Source: Phytopythium helicoides (Eukaryota; Oomycota; Peronosporomycetes; Pythiales; Pythiaceae). Taken from it: DNA of 64,000 nucleotides. Shown here one piece after another: positions 1-10,435 of this stretch (positions within the stretch are counted from its first letter, which is position 1; each line of letters begins with the position of its first letter). The translations under genes were made by a program, and so were the position numbers. The notes beneath the pieces were generated by a model. The model saw only the letters and a program-made list of their open reading frames with translations. It did not search any database and was not told the origin of the DNA. The DNA lies in assembly GCA_024867545.1 (NCBI GenBank), contig JANFNE010000005.1, positions 1,302,001 through 1,366,000 on the forward strand, given 5' to 3'.

Positions 1-3000
1 CATGGTGGTGATGGTCGCGGATGGAGCTGCCACGAGGACCGGCGCGCGCAGAGAGATCGCGCGCGCCGATATGGTCGAGTAGAAACGGCATTGGCGGACC
101 TCCAAGTGCGACGAGTCCAACATGACATGGTGGTGATGGTCGCGGATGGAGCTGCCACGAGGACCGGCGCGCACCGATATGGTCGAGTAGAAACGGCATT
201 GGCGGACCTCCAAGTGCGACGAGTCCAACATGACATGGTGGTGATGGTCGCGGATGGAGCTGCCACGAGGACCGGCGCGCGCAGAGAGATCGCGCGCGCC
301 GATATGGTCGAGTAGAAACGGCATTGGCGGACCTCCAAGTGCGACGAGTCCAACATGACATGGTGGTGATGGTCGCGGATGGAGCTGCCACGAGGACCGG
401 CGCGCACCGATATGGTCGAGTAGAAACGGCATTGGCGGACCTCCAAGTGCGACGAGTCCAACATGACATGGTGGTGATGGTCGCGGATGGAGCTGCCACG
501 AGGACCGGCGCGCGCAGAGAGATCGCGCGCGCCGATATGGTCGAGTAGAAACGGCATTGGCGGACCTCCAAGTGCGACGAGTCCAACATGACATGGTGGT
601 GATGGTCGCGGATGGAGCTGCCACGAGGACCGGCGCGCGCCGATATGGTCGAGTAGAAACGGCATTGGCGGACCTCCAAGTGCGACGAGTCCAACATGAC
701 ATGGTGGTGATGGTCGCGGATGGAGCTGCCACGAGGACCGGCGCGCGCAGAGAGATCGCGCGCGCCGATATGGTCGAGTAGAAACGGCATTGGCGGACCT
801 CCAAGTGCGACGAGTCCAACATGACATGGTGGTGATGGTCGCGGATGGAGCTGCCACGAGGACCGGCGCGCGCAGAGAGATCGCGCGCGCCGATATGGTC
901 GAGTAGAAACGGCATTGGCGGACCTCCAAGTGCGACGAGTCCAACATGACATGGTGGTGATGGTCGCGGATGGAGCTGCCACGAGGACCGGCGCGCGCAG
1001 AGAGATCGCGCGCGCCGATATGGTCGAGTAGAAACGGCATTGGCGGACCTCCAAGTGCGACGAGTCCAACATGACATGGTGGTGATGGTCGCGGATGGAG
1101 CTGCCACGAGGACCGGCGCGCACCGATATGGTCGAGTAGAAACGGCATTGGCGGACCTCCAAGTGCGACGAGTCCAACATGACATGGTGGTGATGGTCGC
1201 GGATGGAGCTGCCACGAGGACCGGCGCGCGCAGAGAGATCGCGCGCGCCGATATGGTCGAGTAGAAACGGCATTGGCGGACCTCCAAGTGCGACGAGTCC
1301 AACATGACATGGTGGTGATGGTCGCGGATGGAGCTGCCACGAGGACCGGCGCGCGCAGAGAGATCGCGCGCGCCGATATGGTCGAGTAGAAACGGCATTG
1401 GCGGACCTCCAAGTGCGACGAGTCCAACATGACATGGTGGTGATGGTCGCGGATGGAGCTGCCACGAGGACCGGCGCGCGCCGATATGGTCGAGTAGAAA
1501 CGGCATTGGCGGACCTCCAAGTGCGACGAGTCCAACATGACATGGTGGTGATGGTCGCGGATGGAGCTGCCACGAGGACCGGCGCGCGCAGAGAGATCGC
1601 GCGCGCCGATATGGTCGAGTAGAAACGGCATTGGCGGACCTCCAAGTGCGACGAGTCCAACATGACATGGTGGTGATGGTCGCGGATGGAGCTGCCACGA
1701 GGACCGGCGCGCGCCGATATGGTCGAGTAGAAACGGCATTGGCGGACCTCCAAGTGCGACGAGTCCAACATGACATGGTGGTGATGGTCGCGGATGGAGC
1801 TGCCACGAGGACCGGCGCGCGCAGAGAGATCGCGCGCGCCGATATGGTCGAGTAGAAACGGCATTGGCGGACCTCCAAGTGCGACGAGTCCAACATGACA
1901 TGGTGGTGATGGTCGCGGATGGAGCTGCCACGAGGACCGGCGCGCGCCGATATGGTCGAGTAGAAACGGCATTGGCGGACCTCCAAGTGCGACGAGTCCA
2001 ACATGACATGGTGGTGATGGTCGCGGATGGAGCTGCCACGAGGACCGGCGCGCGCAGAGAGATCGCGCGCGCCGATATGGTCGAGTAGAAACGGCATTGG
2101 CGGACCTCCAAGTGCGACGAGTCCAACATGACATGGTGGTGATGGTCGCGGATGGAGCTGCCACGAGGACCGGCGCGCGCCGATATGGTCGAGTAGAAAC
2201 GGCATTGGCGGACCTCCAAGTGCGACGAGTCCAACATGACATGGTGGTGATGGTCGCGGATGGAGCTGCCACGAGGACCGGCGCGCGCCGATATGGTCGA
2301 GTAGAAACGGCATTGGCGGACCTCCAAGTGCGACGAGTCCAACATGACATGGTGGTGATGGTCGCGGATGGAGCTGCCACGAGGACCGGCGCGCGCAGAG
2401 AGATCGCGCGCGCCGATATGGTCGAGTAGAAACGGCATTGGCGGACCTCCAAGTGCGACGAGTCCAACATGACATGGTGGTGATGGTCGCGGATGGAGCT
2501 GCCACGAGGACCGGCGCGCACCGATATGGTCGAGTAGAAACGGCATTGGCGGACCTCCAAGTGCGACGAGTCCAACATGACATGGTGGTGATGGTCGCGG
2601 ATGGAGCTGCCACGAGGACCGGCGCGCGCAGAGAGATCGCGCGCGCCGATATGGTCGAGTAGAAACGGCATTGGCGGACCTCCAAGTGCGACGAGTCCAA
2701 CATGACATGGTGGTGATGGTCGCGGATGGAGCTGCCACGAGGACCGGCGCGCGCAGAGAGATCGCGCGCGCCGATATGGTCGAGTAGAAACGGCATTGGC
2801 GGACCTCCAAGTGCGACGAGTCCAACATGACATGGTGGTGATGGTCGCGGATGGAGCTGCCACGAGGACCGGCGCGCGCCGATATGGTCGAGTAGAAACG
2901 GCATTGGCGGACCTCCAAGTGCGACGAGTCCAACATGACATGGTGGTGATGGTCGCGGATGGAGCTGCCACGAGGACCGGCGCGCGCAGAGAGATCGCGC

Positions 3001-6000
3001 GCGCCGATATGGTCGAGTAGAAACGGCATTGGCGGACCTCCAAGTGCGACGAGTCCAACATGACATGGTGGTGATGGTCGCGGATGGAGCTGCCACGAGG
3101 ACCGGCGCGCGCAGAGAGATCGCGCGCGCCGATATGGTCGAGTAGAAACGGCATTGGCGGACCTCCAAGTGCGACGAGTCCAACATGACATGGTGGTGAT
3201 GGTCGCGGATGGAGCTGCCACGAGGACCGGCGCGCGCAGAGAGATCGCGCGCGCCGATATGGTCGAGTAGAAACGGCATTGGCGGACCTCCAAGTGCGAC
3301 GAGTCCAACATGACATGGTGGTGATGGTCGCGGATGGAGCTGCCACGAGGACCGGCGCGCGCCGATATGGTCGAGTAGAAACGGCATTGGCGGACCTCCA
3401 AGTGCGACGAGTCCAACATGACATGGTGGTGATGGTCGCGGATGGAGCTGCCACGAGGACCGGCGCGCGCCGATATGGTCGAGTAGAAACGGCATTGGCG
3501 GACCTCCAAGTGCGACGAGTCCAACATGACATGGTGGTGATGGTCGCGGATGGAGCTGCCACGAGGACCGGCGCGCGCAGAGAGATCGCGCGCGCCGATA
3601 TGGTCGAGTAGAAACGGCATTGGCGGACCTCCAAGTGCGACGAGTCCAACATGACATGGTGGTGATGGTCGCGGATGGAGCTGCCACGAGGACCGGCGCG
3701 CGCCGATATGGTCGAGTAGAAACGGCATTGGCGGACCTCCAAGTGCGACGAGTCCAACATGACATGGTGGTGATGGTCGCGGATGGAGCTGCCACGAGGA
3801 CCGGCGCGCGCAGAGAGATCGCGCGCGCCGATATGGTCGAGTAGAAACGGCATTGGCGGACCTCCAAGTGCGACGAGTCCAACATGACATGGTGGTGATG
3901 GTCGCGGATGGAGCTGCCACGAGGACCGGCGCGCGCAGAGAGATCGCGCGCGCCGATATGGTCGAGTAGAAACGGCATTGGCGGACCTCCAAGTGCGACG
4001 AGTCCAACATGACATGGTGGTGATGGTCGCGGATGGAGCTGCCACGAGGACCGGCGCGCGCAGAGAGATCGCGCGCGCCGATATGGTCGAGTAGAAACGG
4101 CATTGGCGGACCTCCAAGTGCGACGAGTCCAACATGACATGGTGGTGATGGTCGCGGATGGAGCTGCCACGAGGACCGGCGCGCGCAGAGAGATCGCGCG
4201 CGCCGATATGGTCGAGTAGAAACGGCATTGGCGGACCTCCAAGTGCGACGAGTCCAACATGACATGGTGGTGATGGTCGCGGATGGAGCTGCCACGAGGA
4301 CCGGCGCGCGCAGAGAGATCGCGCGCGCCGATATGGTCGAGTAGAAACGGCATTGGCGGACCTCCAAGTGCGACGAGTCCAACATGACATGGTGGTGATG
4401 GTCGCGGATGGAGCTGCCACGAGGACCGGCGCGCGCCGATATGGTCGAGTAGAAACGGCATTGGCGGACCTCCAAGTGCGACGAGTCCAACATGACATGG
4501 TGGTGATGGTCGCGGATGGAGCTGCCACGAGGACCGGCGCGCGCCGATATGGTCGAGTAGAAACGGCATTGGCGGACCTCCAAGTGCGACGAGTCCAACA
4601 TGACATGGTGGTGATGGTCGCGGATGGAGCTGCCACGAGGACCGGCGCGCGCAGAGAGATCGCGCGCGCCGATATGGTCGAGTAGAAACGGCATTGGCGG
4701 ACCTCCAAGTGCGACGAGTCCAACATGACATGGTGGTGATGGTCGCGGATGGAGCTGCCACGAGGACCGGCGCGCGCCGATATGGTCGAGTAGAAACGGC
4801 ATTGGCGGACCTCCAAGTGCGACGAGTCCAACATGACATGGTGGTGATGGTCGCGGATGGAGCTGCCACGAGGACCGGCGCGCGCAGAGAGATCGCGCGC
4901 GCCGATATGGTCGAGTAGAAACGGCATTGGCGGACCTCCAAGTGCGACGAGTCCAACATGACATGGTGGTGATGGTCGCGGATGGAGCTGCCACGAGGAC
5001 CGGCGCGCGCAGAGAGATCGCGCGCGCCGATATGGTCGAGTAGAAACGGCATTGGCGGACCTCCAAGTGCGACGAGTCCAACATGACATGGTGGTGATGG
5101 TCGCGGATGGAGCTGCCACGAGGACCGGCGCGCGCAGAGAGATCGCGCGCGCCGATATGGTCGAGTAGAAACGGCATTGGCGGACCTCCAAGTGCGACGA
5201 GTCCAACATGACATGGTGGTGATGGTCGCGGATGGAGCTGCCACGAGGACCGGCGCGCGCCGATATGGTCGAGTAGAAACGGCATTGGCGGACCTCCAAG
5301 TGCGACGAGTCCAACATGACATGGTGGTGATGGTCGCGGATGGAGCTGCCACGAGGACCGGCGCGCGCAGAGAGATCGCGCGCGCCGATATGGTCGAGTA
5401 GAAACGGCATTGGCGGACCTCCAAGTGCGACGAGTCCAACATGACATGGTGGTGATGGTCGCGGATGGAGCTGCCACGAGGACCGGCGCGCGCAGAGAGA
5501 TCGCGCGCGCCGATATGGTCGAGTAGAAACGGCATTGGCGGACCTCCAAGTGCGACGAGTCCAACATGACATGGTGGTGATGGTCGCGGATGGAGCTGCC
5601 ACGAGGACCGGCGCGCGCCGATATGGTCGAGTAGAAACGGCATTGGCGGACCTCCAAGTGCGACGAGTCCAACATGACATGGTGGTGATGGTCGCGGATG
5701 GAGCTGCCACGAGGACCGGCGCGCGCAGAGAGATCGCGCGCGCCGATATGGTCGAGTAGAAACGGCATTGGCGGACCTCCAAGTGCGACGAGTCCAACAT
5801 GACATGGTGGTGATGGTCGCGGATGGAGCTGCCACGAGGACCGGCGCGCGCCGATATGGTCGAGTAGAAACGGCATTGGCGGACCTCCAAGTGCGACGAG
5901 TCCAACATGACATGGTGGTGATGGTCGCGGATGGAGCTGCCACGAGGACCGGCGCGCGCAGAGAGATCGCGCGCGCCGATATGGTCGAGTAGAAACGGCA

Positions 6001-6309
6001 TTGGCGGACCTCCAAGTGCGACGAGTCCAACATGACATGGTGGTGATGGTCGCGGATGGAGCTGCCACGAGGACCGGCGCGCGCCGATATGGTCGAGTAG
6101 AAACGGCATTGGCGGACCTCCAAGTGCGACGAGTCCAACATGACATGGTGGTGATGGTCGCGGATGGAGCTGCCACGAGGACCGGCGCGCGCCGATATGG
6201 TCGAGTAGAAACGGCATTGGCGGACCTCCAAGTGCGACGAGTCCAACATGACATGGTGGTGATGGTCGCGGATGGAGCTGCCACGAGGACCGGCGCGCGC
6301 AGAGAGATC
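1..6309. repeat. Satellite array of 108 bp and 125 bp units
   Basis: About 53 head-to-tail, nearly identical units follow a partial unit at 1-90. There are two lengths: a short unit of 108 bp and a long unit of 125 bp. The long unit differs only by an extra 17 bp (gcagagagatcgcgcgc) near its end. From position 91 I count about 22 short and 31 long units in an irregular order of short-long pairs, runs of long units (four from 3853) and occasional short-short pairs (2097, 3279, 4353, 6001). A G-to-A change at the short-unit boundary marks only the units starting at 91, 324, 1040 and 2438. The 108 bp unit is 36 codons and stays open when repeated; the 125 bp unit shifts frame and brings in a TAG. 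The short ORFs therefore look incidental. The array runs off the left edge of the window. Confidence 0.97.
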
Positions 6310-6676
6310 TGTTGAAGGTAGTGAGGTCTTGGACACAAAGCTTGGGCAGCGCGGAGGGAGTTCTTCACTTGGACAGAAGACCGGAGCGAAGACCACTTGA
6401 GGGGTAGAAGGAAGATTCGAAAGTGATTCGATTGAGGTCCTTAGTTCGCAACTACTTGCTACCTCTAAGCCTGCCTGTCCTTTACTGGGTTCACTCTACT
6501 TGATCTTTTCCTGGATACTGATTCACGGCAGCCAATCAGAGGGCGCCACGTGGATCCCATCTTGTACCCACAATCTCGTACCCACGAGTTGACGTAATCG
6601 ATGAGCGTAATCAACGTGGGATCGCATTGGACTGCCTCGGGCTAGTCGGTCCAGGTCAAACCGACTACCCTCAACA
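6310..6676. mobile_element. Solo LTR of a second retrotransposon family
   Basis: This 367 bp segment begins TGTTGA and ends TCAACA. It is flanked by a direct 5 bp duplication AGATC (6305-6309 and 6677-6681), which occurs once in the uninterrupted 125 bp satellite unit. Ends of the form TG...CA plus a 5 bp duplication are the mark of an LTR, and with no internal region it is a solo LTR left by LTR-LTR recombination. Its sequence differs from the 612 bp LTRs at 8722 and 15648. It does share short stretches with them, including a CCACGTGG-like box followed by gtacccacaat, so the two families may be related. Orientation cannot be set without internal sequence. Confidence 0.9.
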
Positions 6677-6975
6677 AGATCGCGCGCGCCGATATGGTCG
6701 AGTAGAAACGGCATTGGCGGACCTCCAAGTGCGACGAGTCCAACATGACATGGTGGTGATGGTCGCGGATGGAGCTGCCACGAGGACCGGCGCGCGCCGA
6801 TATGGTCGAGTAGAAACGGCATTGGCGGACCTCCAAGTGCGACGAGTCCAACATGACATGGTGGTGATGGTCGCGGATGGAGCTGCCACGAGGACCGGCG
6901 CGCGCCGATATGGTCGAGTAGAAACGGCATTGGCGGACCTCCAAGTGCGACGAGTCCAACATGACATGGTGGTGG
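6677..6975. repeat. Satellite array continued (three units)
   Basis: The satellite resumes after the solo LTR at the duplicated AGATC. Unit starts lie near 6715, 6823 and 6931 with 108 bp spacing, and the third unit breaks off at about 6975 in a GGTGGTGG stretch. No 125 bp unit is present here. Because S units keep the frame, a 132-codon ORF runs through this piece into flanking DNA. I regard it as incidental. Confidence 0.9.
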
Positions 6976-7189
6976 TCGATGAGAAGAATTGGGTGATCGC
7001 CGAGGCATACCTCGCGGAGATCTAATGGGTACTTCATCGGCTCGAAGATAACCTGTCACTGCTACGCATGCCTTCAACGATACGCGCGACAGCACCGAGT
7101 GAGCAGAGACGAGGTATCTATCTCAAGGCTGGTTCAAAATATAGCCAGCGAGCTCGTGACGCTGTTGGTAATGTGTTCTACCCCGAGCC

Positions 7190-7735
7190 ATTTCTACCCA
7201 GATGAAGGATGGACAAGGAGCAGGTGATAGTGGCGCTGCTCAGGAAGCTCACACGCATCGAGAACAAGCAAGTCTCGAATGTTGACAGCGGGAAGGTCAG
7301 TTGGGCGCCGGAGCATTTGCTGCCTATTCTTTGTGAGTTTCTTCTGTACATCTAGTAGTGGAACAACGACCACGAGACGACTCCGAATTTCAAGACTCAA
7401 CGTCGGCCTATCAAGGAAGGCTACGTGTGCAAATGCTGCAAGGTCGACTTGACTGTCCTCTCTCTGATTTTGCGCAGTCCTTGGGTCCTGGGGTACCACT
7501 TGATATTTGTGGTGGTCGGTGATGACGAAAGGGTGTGGACGCTAGCAGAATCTCTCGATAACAAACAGCACATTCGATGGACTCGCTGACTTGTGGTGGC
7601 GCTTGCTGTTCCGCGATGGACAGCTCGATAAAAAGGCCGACGATGGTTCACCGCGAGATTTCGTCAAACGGCTGCGGAGTTGCGGTTCACTTCGACCGAC
7701 CAGCTCCCAGGGAGAAGAAGTAGGACAATGATGCT
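7190..7735 (+). pseudogene. Fanzor-type (TnpB-like) nuclease fragment, N-terminal half
   Basis: The degraded coding sequence lines up with the better-preserved copy at 16260-17635. Shared landmarks in order are GKVSWAPEHLL (GKVNWAPHLMF in the other copy), a following EFLL, a C-x2-C-K doublet (YVCKCCK here, YGCSYCK there), and MVHREISSNGCGVAV (FHREISTDGYGVSV there). The last resembles the segment that precedes the RuvC-I strand in Fanzor proteins. Frameshifts and stops interrupt it, for example TAG TAG directly after EFLLYI. No RuvC DPG motif or C-terminal zinc/RDxN region follows, so only the N-terminal half remains. Upstream DNA (6976-7190) may hold more of its 5' part but is not recognisable. 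Family assignment rests on the second copy. Confidence 0.6.
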
Positions 7736-8500
7736 GTTGATTAAGACAGCCCACTGTATGCACATGCGGCGATATTGGACAAGCTATAGAATATTATTTG
7801 ACCGCTCTATCAGACAAGATATTAAGCCAAAAAGGTGTGGCCAGTACGTGCATGCGTGTATGGAAGTGTTTTGTCACAGTGGTACTATTCTAATATTAGT
7901 CAAATTAGTATCTTATCTTAAACCAGTTATTGAAGTAGCAACTCCACTTCAGCTTACGTTGCTTGACTTGCCGAGTGCTCACTGGTTACGTCGTGGATGC
8001 CGATGCATGTTCGACAAAGGATGGAAGATGTTAGATTTTCGAGAGTGTGCCACCATCGGGACACAACATACCAACGGGTGGCGCAAGCGATATGGAGATC
8101 ATCTGCAGCAGAGCTTGTGACGAAGCTGCACCCCATTGAGAACCTCCTTGCCCTTCCAGGGCGGAGAAGACACACACACTACCACCTGCCTCAGCTCACC
8201 AGTAAACGAGCAGTCAAAACCACCGCAAGTGCGTGGCATGCGCCAAGATCTCAGGGAGTGCATGGTGCGCAACAAAACGCTAGACTACTTCGTAGTGAAG
8301 AAGACTCTTCAACAGTTCACGAAGTTGGAGGGCCCAACGTTCGTGGGAAGAGTATATTCTCGAGGTTAACCGCGCGGTGACAGAAGCGTATCTACTTGCC
8401 AAACTCTGCGCGCTCAACCACAGCATGAAAACCACTTCGCGCGTTGAACGCACTGTTCTGTCATAATCCCTGTGTCTCGTACTTAATTCTAAGCGCTAAA
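7736..8500. other. Unassigned AT-richer DNA with a possible transposase tail
   Basis: No intact gene is present. The composition is more AT-rich than the surroundings. Around 8140-8300 one broken plus-strand frame reads NHRKCVACAKISGSAWC, a C-x2-C...C pattern with basic residues. It resembles the cysteine-rich C-terminus of some transposases (piggyBac/PGBD-like), but the match is weak and the frame is interrupted on both sides. The rest of the stretch shows nothing I recognise. Confidence 0.25.
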
Positions 8501-8518
8501 TAGCATATTATGCTCTAA

Positions 8519-8721
8519 TGATTGCGAGAGACGAGTTTAATGCAATGAAGGAGAATATAAAACTTACTCGTTTCAACCAAGGGGGTTCGAGATAGCGGCG
8601 ACTAATTCGCAGAACTCTATTATCGCGTGCTTTGGCAAGCGACTACGAACATACTTGATTGATTGCTTTGAGGCAACTCGCCAAGAAATCCGCCAGATTT
8701 TGACCATGGTCTTCTTTTCTG
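8519..8721 (+). pseudogene. Fanzor-type nuclease, 5' part cut off by the gypsy element
   Basis: An open frame beginning near 8519 (MIARDEFNAMKEN...) shifts by one base at the G5 run around 8581. It then reads EIAATNSQNSIIACFGKRL and runs straight into the LTR boundary at 8721. If the retrotransposon and one copy of the TTCTG duplication are removed, the same frame continues without a break at 16265 (...TMVFFSDIESKLSNEF). This is therefore the N-terminal part of the gene whose remainder lies at 16260-17635. The conserved family features (RuvC motifs) are all in the distal part. It is non-functional because of the insertion and the frameshift. Confidence 0.7.
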
Positions 8722-9333
8722 TGTAATGGGGCGCTGTCCACGACAGTCCCCAAAACACGGCACACACGCTTGCGCTTGAGGAAGACTTGGCCTCTCCCGA
8801 CTTGGAGGGAAGAGGAAGGAGACTTGAGATGAAGGCGGCAAATTTGCAACTGAATTGAAAAGCTTATGGTTCCTGAATCCTACGAGCATAAAACCACTAG
8901 GGTCCTATGGGGTTAAATGCAATAAACCTACAAATGCAATATAAAACCTTGGGTTGAATCAGGTTGAACTTGAAGCTTGGACCAGGAGAATGTTCTCCAA
9001 CTTGAACTTGAACTTGAGCTTCGGGTTCTTCAACAAAGAACCTCTCTCTCGCCACGTGGCACGTTGTGATTGGTTGAAACCACGAACATGTACCCACAAT
9101 GACACGTCGGCTTCGTCACTAGAGAGAAATCCAGCAGGAACCATCTTCATGCACAGAGACACGTGTGCAGAGAGCACTCGAGAATGCTTCGAGAACATTC
9201 CGTGCGGTCGCAATCATTGATTGCTCCCGTGAGTGTGTCTCACACCAGTCTGCTGCCACAGACACCAGTCTGCTGTCACAGACACCAATCTGTGACCAGA
9301 TTGTGTCATGTAATGGACATGGGGCCCATTACA
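8722..9333 (-). repeat. Gypsy LTR, left copy (3' LTR of the element)
   Basis: The 612 bp LTR begins TGTAATGGG and ends CCCATTACA, a perfect 9 bp terminal inverted repeat. It contains a short internal direct repeat around 9245-9300 (variants of cagacaccagtctgctg). It is identical to the right copy except at 8924. Since the element reads leftward, this is the downstream (3') LTR. Confidence 0.97.
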
Positions 9334-9350
9334 TCATCCCCCCCTTAAAG
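9334..9350 (-). other. Polypurine tract of the gypsy element
   Basis: On the minus strand the bases abutting the 3' LTR read CTTTAAGGGGGGGATGA. A purine-rich tract directly upstream of the 3' LTR is where plus-strand DNA synthesis is primed in LTR retrotransposons. The position fits exactly. Confidence 0.85.
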
Positions 9351-9400
9351 TAGCGACCACTCGCTCTCTTTGGGGTGCTTGACTCACTTTCGAAACCGCT

Positions 9401-10435
9401 ATGAAGCGATCAAGTGACCAAGCATCTCTCGAAGAACCCGCAGTGCGCAAGCATCAGCGCCGGGCTCCAGAACTCTTCGATGTGACTTCCATCCGCCGTC
9501 GGGTGGGAGACACAGAGTACTATAAGGAGCGGTTCTTCCGTTGGCGTCGGATCAACAATCGTGATGATCCGGACCAACCTATCACAGCCAAGGCAGACTC
9601 TTGGCGAGCCTTTGTTCGCCTTGAGAACGAGGGCAAGATGGAGCGCTTGCTCAGCAAGACTCCAAGTCACGACAAGGCAGCCCATGGCCTTCGTCGCGGT
9701 AGCGTCTCCAGCGACGCTACAAGCTTGCCTCGTAGCTGCGGACCACGTCGGGAATATCAGACTCAAGGGTCTGTCTCGGTTCCCACGTGTCCGAACTCGG
9801 TGGGTAGCCGCGCCACCGAACTCGATAGAAGCGTTGACGAGTCAACCGCTTCTTCCCACGAGTCTGTCGGTCCTCGTGACCAACAATCGACTCCACGATC
9901 CATCGATGCTCTCCCTGATGATCGATCAGAGGAGGTGGGGCTGAACGCGAAAACGATCGAGCGGCTCTGGAAGTGGAAGAGTGCTCATCGTGCGCAGATC
10001 GAGGCACTGGAAGTTCGCGACGCGGTTCTCGCTGACCGGTGCGACAGCCTCGAGGACCAGCTGAAGGAGCAGGAGTCAATACTTGACTCGCTGTCCGATG
10101 GTCCAGCCCAGCGTTCGGCATTGGAGTCCCGTTTTGAGCAACGGTTCGAGCAAGTTCAGGCCGAACTTGAGCGACTCCAGATGACTCAGAAGGCTCGAGA
10201 GGCATTCCATGAGCGTCTGCTTCTCTCTGTGGAGGAGGCAGGGACTGCACTCGAGGTACTTCGTAAGGAGTACCAATCTCGCCTTCTTGCGTTGGAAGCA
10301 GTGAAGGAGGAGTCCTTCGATGTGCTTCAGCGCCTCTATGCCGAGAAGATGCTCCATGACGATGAGTTGAAGACTCTTCGCCACCAAATGGAGCAACTTC
10401 ATGATCGTATGGATCACTCGCGCAAGGCTCATTAG
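9401..10435 (+). CDS. Antisense accessory ORF of the gypsy element, coiled-coil protein
   Basis: This 344-residue ORF with an ATG start lies inside the retrotransposon but on the strand opposite gag-pol. It starts 68 bp in from the left LTR. The first 105 codons lie outside pol; the rest is antisense to the pol C-terminus, including the chromodomain and the linker before it. Residues about 1-90 are basic and polar, residues 90-180 are Ser/Thr-rich, and residues about 185-344 form a long heptad-patterned coiled coil (LEDQLKEQESILDSL, VQAELERLQMTQKAREAF, LRKEYQSRLLALEAVKEE). I see no enzymatic motif. The plus-strand promoter activity of the adjacent LTR could drive it. The strong heptad pattern and full-length openness argue against a chance shadow. 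Function is unknown; a structural or tethering role is only a guess. Confidence 0.6.
   Translation: MKRSSDQASLEEPAVRKHQRRAPELFDVTSIRRRVGDTEYYKERFFRWRRINNRDDPDQPITAKADSWRAFVRLENEGKMERLLSKTPSHDKAAHGLRRGSVSSDATSLPRSCGPRREYQTQGSVSVPTCPNSVGSRATELDRSVDESTASSHESVGPRDQQSTPRSIDALPDDRSEEVGLNAKTIERLWKWKSAHRAQIEALEVRDAVLADRCDSLEDQLKEQESILDSLSDGPAQRSALESRFEQRFEQVQAELERLQMTQKAREAFHERLLLSVEEAGTALEVLRKEYQSRLLALEAVKEESFDVLQRLYAEKMLHDDELKTLRHQMEQLHDRMDHSRKAH

Noticed and set aside
91..6315. Many identical 74- and 110-codon ORFs in the satellite
   Set aside because: They start at TTG, end where the 125 bp unit shifts frame, and simply mirror the tandem repeat; no start, splice or promoter context supports genes.
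1..6975. CRISPR-like array
   Set aside because: Units are contiguous with no variable spacers, are over 100 bp long, and the genome is eukaryotic.
8954..9220. ORFs inside the LTRs (also 15880-16146)
   Set aside because: Duplicated with the LTRs on both strands, without ATG context or domain; LTR regulatory sequence explains them.
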